DNA of 64,000 bases from contig PAQG01000031.1 in NCBI GenBank assembly GCA_002709645.1, forward strand, positions 17,653-81,652, written 5' to 3'. The notes beneath the pieces are model-generated. The model had not been told where the DNA came from. It saw only the letters and a program-made list of their open reading frames with translations, and made no database searches. The position numbers were made by a program, and so were the translations under genes. This document shows, piece by piece, positions 1-8,326 of the stretch. The DNA is from Acidimicrobiaceae bacterium. GTDB taxonomy: Bacteria; Actinomycetota; Acidimicrobiia; Acidimicrobiales; UBA8592. The stretch's first letter is position 1, and each line of letters starts with the position of its first letter.

Positions 1-1127
1 CCTCTGAGAACCTTCATCAATGCCTCCAAGGAATTGAAGTTCTTGTAGTACGAAGCACAAAAGTTACTCAAAAGAGCATTGAAGCTGCTGACTCCCTCGA
101 GCTCATTATTCGTGCCGGTGCGGGAGTTGACACAATTGATGTAGAGGCAGCCTCAAATCAGGGTATTTACGTGTGTAACGTTCCTGGTAGAAATGCAGTC
201 GCTGTAGCTGAACTCACCTTTGCACTTCTTCTAGCAATAGACCGCCATATTGCCGAGGGAGCTACTGATCTCAGAAATGGTGTATGGAACAAAAAACTAT
301 ACTCACAGGCCGATGGGATACTAGGGAAAACTATTGGCATTATTGGTCTAGGGGAGATAGGTTTTTGCGTTGCTGAACGAGCTAGAGCTTTTGGAATGAC
401 GGTCTTAGGGCAACGGAAACAAGGCCGAAACGAGAATGTAGAACAACGAATCAGGCAAATTGGCATCCGGCTAGTAGATACACTCCCTGAACTAATTTCC
501 AAAAGCGATATTATTACTCTCCACGTTCCATACAACAACGAAACCGACTCAATAGTTGATAAGGAATTACTGTCGCACTGCAAAGAAGGTGCAATTTTAA
601 TTAACACAAGCCGAGGAGAAGTAATTAATGAAAAGGACCTTCTTGATGCTATTGAAACACAGGGTTTGCGAGCTGGACTAGATGTCTTCCAAAACGAACC
701 AGGAAGTAGCGAAGAAAAATTTGACTCACAACTAGCGAACCATCCTGGAGTCGTGGGTAGCCATCACATAGGAGCATCAACGACTCAAGCCAGTATCGCA
801 ATAGCTGATGGTGTCATACACTCCATAGCCAGTTTCGAACAAGGCGTTCCCAATAATTGTGTAAATGAGTCACCCTCAGGGGATGGAACATCACAAGTCA
901 GGGTTAGGCATCTTGACAAAGTAGGGGTCTTAGCGTCTGTGTTGACGATGCTTCGCTCAGTTGACCTAAATGTGCAGTACATGAATAACAAAGTTTTTGC
1001 GGGAAAAAAAGCTGCTGTTTCTACCATTGAGGTCGTTGGAGAAATACCTACCGACCTTTATAACCAACTTCTTTCTTTAGAGAATGTTCTTGGGGTCTCT
1101 CTTCTTGACAAAAGAAATGTGAATTGA
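1..1127 (+). CDS. serA: D-3-phosphoglycerate dehydrogenase, 5' truncated by the window edge
   Basis: The reading frame is open from base 3, so 374 residues are visible and the true start lies before the window. It oxidises 3-phosphoglycerate to 3-phosphohydroxypyruvate with NAD, the first step of serine synthesis in the cytosol. The Rossmann GLGEIG motif is at about 345-362. The catalytic Arg (NTSRGE, codon 612), Glu (NEPG, codon 696) and His (HHIGAST, codon 765) follow in family order. The end (about 894-1124) looks like an ACT domain joined directly to the catalytic core, the short SerA form. The stop is followed at once by the DUF1015 gene, so the two are probably co-transcribed. Another 2-hydroxyacid dehydrogenase is possible but less likely given the ACT-like tail. 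Confidence 0.88.
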   Translation, partial: SENLHQCLQGIEVLVVRSTKVTQKSIEAADSLELIIRAGAGVDTIDVEAASNQGIYVCNVPGRNAVAVAELTFALLLAIDRHIAEGATDLRNGVWNKKLYSQADGILGKTIGIIGLGEIGFCVAERARAFGMTVLGQRKQGRNENVEQRIRQIGIRLVDTLPELISKSDIITLHVPYNNETDSIVDKELLSHCKEGAILINTSRGEVINEKDLLDAIETQGLRAGLDVFQNEPGSSEEKFDSQLANHPGVVGSHHIGASTTQASIAIADGVIHSIASFEQGVPNNCVNESPSGDGTSQVRVRHLDKVGVLASVLTMLRSVDLNVQYMNNKVFAGKKAAVSTIEVVGEIPTDLYNQLLSLENVLGVSLLDKRNVN

Positions 1128-1129
1128 CG

Positions 1130-2317
1130 ATGGATAAAGCATTGCTGAAAAGAGTCAAGGCAAGAATCGTTCTACCCGAGTGGGCTGAGCGAGTTGTTTC
1201 ACCAGCTTATGACGTTCTGAGACCTTTTGAACGAGAAAAACTAATGGACCAAGATCCATATGTTTTTCTTCACGTAACGAGTGCTAAGGGAACTGAAAGT
1301 AGGTCAGAAAGAACTGATTCTAACGCTGCAGCTTTAGAAAGATTGTATGAGGTGGGTGCCTATTCTGATATCGCAGAACCTTCCTTATATCTTTACAAAC
1401 TTTCTTTAAATGGGCATGAACAGATAGCTGTTGTGGGTGATGTCTCCTTGGAGATCTTTGAGGCCGGACGGATAATGCCCCATGAGCGGACTAGGCAAAC
1501 ACGCGCTGATGACCTGGCTAACCATTTAGAAAAAATTGGGGTTCATTCATCGCCCGTAGCCTTAGCTTATGACGATGATGAGAGAGTCAAATCTTTAATT
1601 TCTGAAGTACTAGAGACACCACCAATGTTGGATTTCTGTAGGGAAGATAATTTGGAACAAACCATATGGCAAATACCTGACGCAATAAGTGAAAAACTTA
1701 TTGCGTTGTTTCAAGATAAAGTCACTTTCATTATTGACGGACATCATCGTATGAGCGCTAGTAAAGAGCTGTGGACACGCCTAGGAAGGTCAGATGAATA
1801 TAGTCAAGTGCTGGCAGCTTTCTTTGCCGTAGGAGATCTTAATATGCGCGCTTTCCATAGACGAGTTGTTGACTTAAATGGTCTCACTCCAGAGAAGCTG
1901 ACTAGTCAAATTGCTGAAAACGACTTTGTTATAAGACCGTTAAATAGCGATGAGAATCCTGAGCCGGTTACAAGCGGCTATTTCAGTATGTTTCTTGATG
2001 GCCAGTGGAACACTTTAGAGCCTCTTCGAGTACACCCTTCAGAATTTGATGCAGCGATCCTCCAAAATCGTATTTTAGGACCCATTCTTAATGTAGATGA
2101 AGGTGGTTCAGACGAAAGACTCCAATATCTTCCAGGAACTGTTGGTCTTTCTCATCTGGAGTCAATCACTCTTGCCGAAGGCGGTGTCTCATTCGCTCTA
2201 CATCCAGTAAATATGAAACAACTGCTATCTGTTATAAAGAACAATAAAACCCTTCCCCCAAAATCAACATATTTTGAACCAAAAGTTCGATCAGGTATTT
2301 TTATTGTTGAAAGATAG
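1130..2317 (+). CDS. DUF1015 family protein downstream of serA
   Basis: A 395-residue cytosolic protein of the DUF1015 type. ATG at 1130 is preferred; an in-frame TTG at 1124 would overlap the serA stop. Family marks are a PHERT segment near residues 117-121 and DGHHR at residues 203-207. DUF1015 genes often sit beside serA/serC in other bacteria, and here the gene begins 2 bases after serA ends. DGHHR-type motifs also occur in the archaeal free-serine kinase SerK of the ParB/Srx superfamily, so a role in serine or phosphoserine metabolism is a reasonable inference, but the reaction is not proven by the sequence. Length is near the family norm. Confidence 0.8.
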   Translation: MDKALLKRVKARIVLPEWAERVVSPAYDVLRPFEREKLMDQDPYVFLHVTSAKGTESRSERTDSNAAALERLYEVGAYSDIAEPSLYLYKLSLNGHEQIAVVGDVSLEIFEAGRIMPHERTRQTRADDLANHLEKIGVHSSPVALAYDDDERVKSLISEVLETPPMLDFCREDNLEQTIWQIPDAISEKLIALFQDKVTFIIDGHHRMSASKELWTRLGRSDEYSQVLAAFFAVGDLNMRAFHRRVVDLNGLTPEKLTSQIAENDFVIRPLNSDENPEPVTSGYFSMFLDGQWNTLEPLRVHPSEFDAAILQNRILGPILNVDEGGSDERLQYLPGTVGLSHLESITLAEGGVSFALHPVNMKQLLSVIKNNKTLPPKSTYFEPKVRSGIFIVER

Positions 2318-2326
2318 GTCTATCTA

Positions 2327-3055
2327 TCAAAGGTTTGTAATTCTTTTGAATGCTTCAGCAGCGAGAAAACCTGTTTCTTTTTCTCTTGACGCAAGCTGAC
2401 TCATTACACGGTCCCTGAATTCCTCAGTAGTTGATTCCTTTTCAGTTATATCAATGCCCATTGTTGACTCGAATTGACTGATATGGCAGAGGAGGGACTC
2501 TATCTTAGCTGCTTCAAATCCTCTGCATTCTTCAAAATGGTCTGCATCTTCCGCTTCATAGAGGAAAAGTTCTCCTGGTCGATGAGGCTCAAGTTCTTGT
2601 TCGGGGTAGAAAAAGGGGTCACGGGCGGCTACTAATGCATCTATTGTCAAAAAACCGGCAACTCTATGATCAGGATGCAACCGATAGCGTTTCCAAGGAT
2701 CGTGTCCCAAAATTACTTCTGGTTTTAATTCACGAATGACCCTTGTAATTCGTTTACGTAGTGTGCCATCATCTCTAAGTTCACCATCAGTGCAGCCTAG
2801 AAAGACGACTTTGCCCTCAACAGGTATTTTTTTTGCAGCTTCCAATTGCTCTAATTTTCGAGAAGCGATTAGGTTTTTAATGTCCGCTGATGGGTCCCAT
2901 GTTCCTTTTGATCCATCTGTGCAAACAAGAAAACTCACTACGCAACCATCTGCCGCCCATTTCGCTAATGTTGCCCCCGCCCCAAATTCAATATCATCTG
3001 GGTGAGCTCCAACTGCTAGAGCCGTTCGAGGTGTTGGAATATTCTGAGTATGCAC
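2327..3055 (-). CDS. PIG-L / LmbE family deacetylase
   Basis: A 242-residue zinc-dependent N-acetylglucosaminyl-type deacetylase. The N-terminal metal motif HPDD is at residues 18-21 after a short beta strand, and a HPDH motif (third zinc ligand region) follows in the middle of the protein. No signal peptide is visible, so it is probably cytosolic. It lies 9 bases downstream of cofC on the same strand and is likely in the same transcript; its end faces the DUF1015 gene with only 9 bases between. The substrate cannot be assigned. MshB-like activity for mycothiol is one option, since Mca is encoded at 9267, but sugar or amide deacetylation in another pathway is equally possible. Confidence 0.8.
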   Translation of the reverse strand: MHTQNIPTPRTALAVGAHPDDIEFGAGATLAKWAADGCVVSFLVCTDGSKGTWDPSADIKNLIASRKLEQLEAAKKIPVEGKVVFLGCTDGELRDDGTLRKRITRVIRELKPEVILGHDPWKRYRLHPDHRVAGFLTIDALVAARDPFFYPEQELEPHRPGELFLYEAEDADHFEECRGFEAAKIESLLCHISQFESTMGIDITEKESTTEEFRDRVMSQLASREKETGFLAAEAFKRITNL

Positions 3056-3064
3056 ATCTTTACT

Positions 3065-3652
3065 TTAGACGTCGGATCCATTTTCAAGGCTAAATTCATG
3101 AAGGTCATTTGGATCATCTAAGTCAAAACCAAATTTTGAATCTTTCACTACCAATACGGAGGAATCGGTCTTCTCAGCGAATTCAAGGTGCTTCCTAAAC
3201 GAATGTGGACCATAACTAAAAGAGAAATCAAGTGCTGTAGGAAGAACCAATACATTTGTCCCATCTAATTTGGTATCGGGAACGATCACGATTTCTGCTT
3301 TTGTCATAAGTGAAGGAAGCCCTTCAGGATGAACTAAGTCACCGTGAGTAATCAGAACTCGTTCAATCCCTTTTCTCTTTAATGAATCAAAACCAAAAGA
3401 AACTGCTTCGTTTAATCCCTTTATCGGGTTTCTTAAGACATTCGCACCTAAATCTCTGGCCCAATGTTCAACATCATCATCTTCGCAAACAACCCACACT
3501 CTCATGCCCGAGCAAGATTTGATAACTCCGGAAGCTAAGCGTTTCGCGAGATCTGAACGATTTGAAGATTCAAGAACCAAAGATAGGCGTTCCTTAGCGG
3601 AGTCAAATCCTTTAACTGGGATGAGGGCGGCGTAGTTATCCATTGATGACAA
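3065..3652 (-). CDS. cofC: 2-phospho-L-lactate / phosphoenolpyruvate guanylyltransferase
   Basis: A 195-residue nucleotidyltransferase with the CofC/FbiD N-terminal signature (ALIPVKGFDSAKERL, residues 9-23). It joins GMP from GTP to phospholactate or phosphoenolpyruvate to make the activated side-chain precursor of coenzyme F420. Length fits the family. It is first in a minus-strand pair with the LmbE-type gene and is divergent from gpsA across a 66-base gap that should hold both promoters. An F420 pathway agrees with the LLM-class oxidoreductase at 11682. The other F420 genes (cofD, fbiB) are not in this window. Confidence 0.82.
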   Translation of the reverse strand: MSSMDNYAALIPVKGFDSAKERLSLVLESSNRSDLAKRLASGVIKSCSGMRVWVVCEDDDVEHWARDLGANVLRNPIKGLNEAVSFGFDSLKRKGIERVLITHGDLVHPEGLPSLMTKAEIVIVPDTKLDGTNVLVLPTALDFSFSYGPHSFRKHLEFAEKTDSSVLVVKDSKFGFDLDDPNDLHEFSLENGSDV

Positions 3653-3718
3653 GGTAAAGGTAGTATTTCCGAATCGCTATAAGTAATATCCCACATATTC
3701 TAGCGCTACTATTCAAGC

Positions 3719-4711
3719 GTGACATTTAAAGTAGCGGTAGTTGGTGGCGGATCGTGGGGAACTACGGTTGCGCATTTGGTATCTCATAATACTGAGACGA
3801 AAATCTGGTGCAGAGACGGAGAAGTTGCAAGATCAATCACACGCAAACATAGAAATACGAAATACCTCGGAAGGCATAGACTGCACCCTGAGTTAGAAGC
3901 ATCAAACGACCTTGAGGAAGTGGTTTCGCACGCTCAAGTTATTTTGATGGCAATACCTTCACAAAGTTATCGGGAAGTTTTTCGTGAATTAATTGGATTC
4001 GTGAAACCAGAGATACCGATCATAAGCCTTGCTAAAGGATTGGAGCAACAATCTCAGCTCACGATGACCCAACTTATGGAAGACGAATCGCCGGGTCGCT
4101 TGACAGGGGTTCTAACCGGCCCAAATTTAGCGGCAGAAGTTCTATCAGGTTATGCAACGGCATCAGTTGTCGCCATGCAAAATCAATCAGTACAGTTTGA
4201 GATTGCGAAGATTTTCTCTACTGATACATTTCGCGTTTACACAAGTAGGGATGTCATAGGATGCGAACTAGGTGGCGCTTTCAAAAATGTACTTGCGCTT
4301 GCTGTAGGAATGACAACTGGTTTAGGGACAGGCGATAATACTAGAGCAGCAGTTGTTACAAGAGGCCTTGCTGAGCTAGCAAGACTAGGTAGTGCAATGG
4401 GTGGCTTGCCTGAAACCTTCTCTGGGTTAGCTGGACTAGGAGATCTAGTAGCAACATGTTTCTCACCGCAAAGCAGAAACCGTTATGTTGGTGAACAATT
4501 AGGGAAAGGGCGTGAAATCCAAGAAGTTCTTTCCGAAATGAGCAATGTCGCCGAAGGCGTTGTTACAGCTCCTGTCGTTTCGGATCTCGCGAAAGAGCAT
4601 GGTGTTGAAACCCCGATAAGTGACCAAGTATCAGCAGTTGTTAGGGGAGTAATCACTCCAGCTGACGCGTATGATGTTCTTCTACTTCGTGAACAAGGGT
4701 CCGAGCACTAA
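3719..4711 (+). CDS. gpsA: NAD(P)-dependent glycerol-3-phosphate dehydrogenase
   Basis: A 330-residue enzyme that reduces dihydroxyacetone phosphate to sn-glycerol 3-phosphate for phospholipid synthesis. It starts at GTG 3719, giving an N-terminus at the dinucleotide motif GGGSWG (residues 9-14). The family segments LTGPNLAAEV, GAFKNVLALAVGM and GDNTRAA are all present, including the conserved Lys of the catalytic region in the FKNVLA segment. Length is normal. It is divergent from cofC and followed 43 bases later by an unrecognised gene on the same strand. Confidence 0.93.
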   Translation: MTFKVAVVGGGSWGTTVAHLVSHNTETKIWCRDGEVARSITRKHRNTKYLGRHRLHPELEASNDLEEVVSHAQVILMAIPSQSYREVFRELIGFVKPEIPIISLAKGLEQQSQLTMTQLMEDESPGRLTGVLTGPNLAAEVLSGYATASVVAMQNQSVQFEIAKIFSTDTFRVYTSRDVIGCELGGAFKNVLALAVGMTTGLGTGDNTRAAVVTRGLAELARLGSAMGGLPETFSGLAGLGDLVATCFSPQSRNRYVGEQLGKGREIQEVLSEMSNVAEGVVTAPVVSDLAKEHGVETPISDQVSAVVRGVITPADAYDVLLLREQGSEH

Positions 4712-4754
4712 GTGTAATTAGCTAGTTAGCAATCAATCTAAGGGCAAAAGAGAT

Positions 4755-6500
4755 ATGCCAGAATTAGGAATTCTAGGGTCAGGGGAAATCATCACAATTG
4801 ACCCATTCGGGAATTTATCCTGGCTGCACCAAAACAACCAAAGAGTAAATTGGGGCGTTGGTGCAGATGATAGATGGCATTTTGCTGAGAATGAGAAATC
4901 GGTTAGGCAAGCATTAGGTCAAGATGGGATCTTGTCCGAGACACGAATGCGTGTTCCCGGAGGGGACATCGTACAAAGAATAGATGTAATCCCAGTTGGA
5001 ACAGAAAGTGCAGCGTTAATTGAGTTTGAGAATAAAACGCCAGTACCTGTCGCAGTAGCAGTCATTCTTGAGAACTATGGACAGATAGAAGTTGTTGGAG
5101 CGACAGCTTCTTTAAAGACCCTCCAAGTTGTTCATGCCAGTAAGCAAATTGCTTTATGCTATTCATCAGACAGTATTCAAGCATTGCAAACATCTATAGA
5201 AAATGGGCTTCCGCAACCACCCGGAAACATTGAAAAGTTAGAAGATAAAAATGCAGCGTTAATTTTCCCACTGCCTCACGCTACTAAACTAAGACTGCTT
5301 GTCAGCAGGGAAGGTTTGACTGAACTTCCAAGACTTCAGGAATGCCCTTCTTTCGAAGAGATCACTAATGGTTGGAGAAAGCATCTTGGTGCTGGTATGC
5401 AAATTTCTATTCCTGAGAACCGCGCTCTTAACGTGATAAATGCATCTCTAAGGCACTTACTTGTTGGTAGCGGGCAACCGATTGAATCGGACTTCTGGAT
5501 TAAGGAAAATCCCGAAGAGGTTATCCCTCTCAGCGCAGCTGCACTCTTTCAATGGGGGCACTTACAGGCAGGGAAAAACTTGCTTCTAAAATGCATGGAA
5601 CTTTCAAATCCTGGTCTTTTCAGACGGAAAGTCTCTAGAAACACTCTTTTCACACTTTGGGCTTGGGGAAGTTATATTCGTTTTGCCTCTGATGACCGAA
5701 TGGCAGAAATTCTTCTTCCATGGGTTCAAGAAACACTTCAAGTCTTGTTTAATGCTTTACCTTCGAAAAAGAATCTGAAGAGGCGAGAGTTGAGCTTGGA
5801 AATAGCCGCTTTACAGTCAGCCGTAGAAATTCTTCAAGCAGCAGGGGAAGCTAAGTTAGCTATCGAAGTAAGTGCGCAACTAGATCAACTTAGGAATTCC
5901 ATCAATGTCTCATCTACAACGATGCCTCTAGATCGAGCTCTTCTGGGAAATGAAACGTCGCTTGAAGAATTCATAATAGCTTTACAGAATCGACAGACTA
6001 TAAGTGATCCATTTACTACGATTGCTAGCGTAATTAATGGAGCTGACCCAACAGGATCTTTTAAAAATAACTCGCGTTCTCAAGATCCGATGTCATCAGC
6101 ACTTTTCTTAATTCTATTCCGCAATGCTTATGTAATGGAACAGAACTCCCTCAATGGGCAAAATCTGATACTGCTTAATCAAGGATTCCATTCAAACTGG
6201 ATAGGGGCTTCGATAGAGGTAGAAAATGCACCAATAAATAGAGGCAAACTTGGTTTCGCCATGCGATGGCATGGGGCCGCACCAGCTCTTCTTTGGGCTG
6301 CTTCAACAGATGCTGGAATTACTCTTCGCGCGCCCAGAATAGATAATGACTGGGTTACGAGTGACCTCAAGGGAGAAACACTGCTTGCACAACAAGAAGT
6401 TCCTGAAACAGCTGTTACGTTACTTGACCCTGCGAAAAGACTTGCGAAACCAAATACTTCGAACTTGGACGATGGAACCATCGGGGAGCCCTTCAGATAA
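4755..6500 (+). CDS. Unrecognised 581-residue protein, possible glycoside-hydrolase-like architecture
   Basis: I do not recognise this gene with confidence. The first 200 or so residues look beta-rich (ITIDPFGNLSWL, ETRMRVPGGDIVQRI, LIEFENKTPVPVAVAV), resembling the beta-sandwich found before helical barrels in glucoamylase-like and debranching-like enzymes. Residues from about 220 onward are rich in helices with aromatic patches (SAAALFQWGHLQAGK, TLFTLWAWGSYIRF), which would suit a six-hairpin barrel. There is no signal peptide or clear membrane segment. It sits between gpsA and rnhB with a 41-base gap after it. Catalytic acid residues cannot be chosen by eye. Activity on glycogen- or trehalose-like sugars is only a guess. 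Confidence 0.7.
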   Translation: MPELGILGSGEIITIDPFGNLSWLHQNNQRVNWGVGADDRWHFAENEKSVRQALGQDGILSETRMRVPGGDIVQRIDVIPVGTESAALIEFENKTPVPVAVAVILENYGQIEVVGATASLKTLQVVHASKQIALCYSSDSIQALQTSIENGLPQPPGNIEKLEDKNAALIFPLPHATKLRLLVSREGLTELPRLQECPSFEEITNGWRKHLGAGMQISIPENRALNVINASLRHLLVGSGQPIESDFWIKENPEEVIPLSAAALFQWGHLQAGKNLLLKCMELSNPGLFRRKVSRNTLFTLWAWGSYIRFASDDRMAEILLPWVQETLQVLFNALPSKKNLKRRELSLEIAALQSAVEILQAAGEAKLAIEVSAQLDQLRNSINVSSTTMPLDRALLGNETSLEEFIIALQNRQTISDPFTTIASVINGADPTGSFKNNSRSQDPMSSALFLILFRNAYVMEQNSLNGQNLILLNQGFHSNWIGASIEVENAPINRGKLGFAMRWHGAAPALLWAASTDAGITLRAPRIDNDWVTSDLKGETLLAQQEVPETAVTLLDPAKRLAKPNTSNLDDGTIGEPFR

Positions 6501-6541
6501 TCAGCTATAGGTCTACTTGCGAATGATGTAACCTCTAGTTT

Positions 6542-7249
6542 GTGGTTCAGAAACTCCGCAAGGCGATACAAGGCAATGCCCCTACGCTCCTTTATGAAAA
6601 ATCTTTATGGGCGCAAGGAAAAGAAATTGTCGTAGGTATCGATGAAGTCGGGAAAGGGGCTTGGGCTGGCCCACTTACAGTCGGTGCTGCTGTTATCCCC
6701 AAAGATAAACGACTTTATAAAGTTAGAGATTCAAAACTTCTCAAAGCATCAGAAAGAGAAGCGCTCTTTGATGCAGCGATCAATTGGTGCATCACTTGGG
6801 GGGTAGGGCATGCAACTAACGAGGAATGCGACCGGTACGGTATGTCAATTGCTCAGAAGATTGCTGCTAAGCGTGCAATTGAAAAGCTTTCAATTAGACC
6901 AAACCATGCTCTGATAGATGGGAACTGGGATTTTATTGGTGAAACTATTGGGAAAGGAAATGTCACAAAAATTGTTAAGGGAGATACCAAATGCCTTTCA
7001 ATTGCTACAGCATCAATTCTCGCGAAAGTAACAAGAGATAGAATAATGAAAGAAGAAGACAATCAATACCCTCACTACGCATTTTCAAGCAATAAAGGCT
7101 ACCCTTGCCAAAATCACAAGAATGCACTCAAAACTATTGGCCCATGCGAGATTCATAGAAAATCTTGGGCGTTCATGGATCAAACACCCTTCCCGAGAGC
7201 TCCGAAACCTAAGAGAAACCCAATGCAAGGATCATTGTTTCAAGAATAG
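6542..7249 (+). CDS. rnhB: Ribonuclease HII
   Basis: A 235-residue endonuclease that cuts RNA in RNA-DNA hybrids and starts removal of single ribonucleotides from DNA. The catalytic D-E pair is in IDEVGKG (D34, E35), followed by DSKLL, the LIDGNW aspartate and the ASILAKVTRDR helix. KGYPCQNHKNAL near the C-terminus is the usual substrate-contact loop. The start is GTG 6542; there is no strong ribosome binding site. In many bacteria rnhB lies just after rplS, but here it is about 52 kb from rplS. Confidence 0.93.
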   Translation: MVQKLRKAIQGNAPTLLYEKSLWAQGKEIVVGIDEVGKGAWAGPLTVGAAVIPKDKRLYKVRDSKLLKASEREALFDAAINWCITWGVGHATNEECDRYGMSIAQKIAAKRAIEKLSIRPNHALIDGNWDFIGETIGKGNVTKIVKGDTKCLSIATASILAKVTRDRIMKEEDNQYPHYAFSSNKGYPCQNHKNALKTIGPCEIHRKSWAFMDQTPFPRAPKPKRNPMQGSLFQE

Positions 7250-7326
7250 GAAATTTCAAGCATCAAGCGTTATCCGATTGTGTTACATCTCGCCATAACT
7301 GCTACAGAGCATGTACGATCAATTGC

Positions 7327-7641
7327 ATGGGACAGCCAGTTACCGTTATCCAAAAATCCGCTACGAAACCAGGAGTTCTGCGCTTCGAAATTAACAGAAG
7401 CATTACTGGAATGGATCACGAACGGTACTCTCATGATGATGAGATACATGGAAACCGCCCACCAGATCAGCTAGCGAAATCCCTCTTTGGCCTTGGAGGC
7501 ATCGAAAGAATCCACATTAATAGCAATGTCGTAACGCTTGACCTTGGCAAAGGAGGCGTTAATCCTGTTGAAATCATCAATACAATTACCAAGATGTTTA
7601 CTTTCTACTTACCAGGGGTAGAAGTCCCAAGTTTTGAATAA
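7327..7641 (+). CDS. Small protein resembling the Nfu/NifU N-terminal domain
   Basis: A 104-residue protein whose second half (PDQLAKSLFGLGGIERIHI, then a strand NVVTLDLG) matches the pattern of the Nfu N-terminal domain, where a helix is followed by a short beta element. It lacks the CxxC of the iron-sulfur scaffold domain, so it is not itself a cluster carrier. It starts at ATG 7327 without a clear Shine-Dalgarno. It follows rnhB by 77 bases and precedes the dodecin gene by 62 bases. A role in iron-sulfur assembly or protein quality control is an inference. Confidence 0.6.
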   Translation: MGQPVTVIQKSATKPGVLRFEINRSITGMDHERYSHDDEIHGNRPPDQLAKSLFGLGGIERIHINSNVVTLDLGKGGVNPVEIINTITKMFTFYLPGVEVPSFE

Positions 7642-7645
7642 CTGA

Positions 7646-7675
7646 TTGAAGGCTAGACTAAGACTTAGTTAAAAT
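7646..7675 (+). promoter_or_regulatory. Candidate sigma-70-type promoter for the dodecin gene
   Basis: TTGAAG (7646-7651) and TAAAAT (7670-7675) are separated by 18 bases, placing transcription start near 7683, about 20 bases before the dodecin ATG and its AGAGGAG ribosome site. Match to consensus is moderate only. Confidence 0.35.
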
Positions 7676-7703
7676 CGTTTGAGCACGAACCCAGAGGAGT
7701 CCA

Positions 7704-7907
7704 ATGTCTATAGCAAGAATCACAGAAGTGATCTCTACATCTACGGTTAGTTTTGATGATGCGATTAAAAAAGGTGTTGAACGTGCAGCAAGAACCTTAG
7801 ATAATGTAAATGGGGCTTGGGTGCTTGATCAAAAAGTCATCGTTGCAAACGGATCAATATCAGAATTTCAGGTGACTCTGAAGATAACTTTTGTTCTAAA
7901 CGACTAA
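7704..7907 (+). CDS. Dodecin family flavin-binding protein
   Basis: A 67-residue protein with the dodecin layout: ARITEVISTS strand, the DDAIKKGVERAARTL helix, then two strands ending QVTLKITFVL. Dodecins assemble as hollow dodecamers that store or buffer flavins or coenzyme A in the cytosol. The aromatic flavin-stacking residue expected in the middle is W at about position 40 (NGAWVLDQ). A good ribosome binding site, AGAGGAG, lies 6 bases before the ATG. It is followed 2 bases later by the thioesterase gene and probably forms an operon with it. Confidence 0.88.
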   Translation: MSIARITEVISTSTVSFDDAIKKGVERAARTLDNVNGAWVLDQKVIVANGSISEFQVTLKITFVLND

Positions 7908-7909
7908 CT

Positions 7910-8326
7910 GTGCACAGTTCAATAAAACTTCGTGTACGTTTCTTTGAACTTGATCCATACGCACATGTAAATCATTCTGTTTACGTTCAATATTTCGAAG
8001 AAGCCCGAATTTCAACACTTTCTGAAATAGGAGAAAGCGTAGATGATCTAATATCACGGGATATCGCATTAGTCATTACAGATATCCAAACAAGATATTT
8101 TGCGCCTGCTTTTCTAGGAGATGAACTTACCATTGAGAGTGGGATATCCGATCTTAGGGGAGCATCAACTACGTGGGTGCAAAAAATTAGAAAAGACGAT
8201 CTGATTATCGCTACGCAAAGGACTAGAACTGGCTGCACTTCCCTAAATGGGAAACCTAAACGATTTCCAGAGAGTCTTATCTCTTCAGTTCAAGAACTCC
8301 TTGTATCAGAAGAATGGTTTAGTTAG
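7910..8326 (+). CDS. Hotdog-fold acyl-CoA thioesterase
   Basis: A 138-residue single hotdog-domain protein of the 4-hydroxybenzoyl-CoA thioesterase/YbgC type. The N-terminal signature ELDPYAHVNHSVYVQYFEEA (residues 13-32) holds the catalytic Asp and the helix that binds CoA. It hydrolyses acyl-CoA esters; chain length is unknown. The start is GTG 7910, two bases after the dodecin stop. Its stop codon overlaps the stop of the convergent SDR gene by 4 bases. Confidence 0.85.
   Translation: MHSSIKLRVRFFELDPYAHVNHSVYVQYFEEARISTLSEIGESVDDLISRDIALVITDIQTRYFAPAFLGDELTIESGISDLRGASTTWVQKIRKDDLIIATQRTRTGCTSLNGKPKRFPESLISSVQELLVSEEWFS

Noticed and set aside
167..607. 146-codon open frame on the minus strand
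   Set aside because: It lies inside serA, whose motifs are complete, and its translation shows no family pattern.
2313..2328. GATAG/CTATC hairpin between convergent genes
   Set aside because: The stem is only 5 bp and no T-run follows on either strand.
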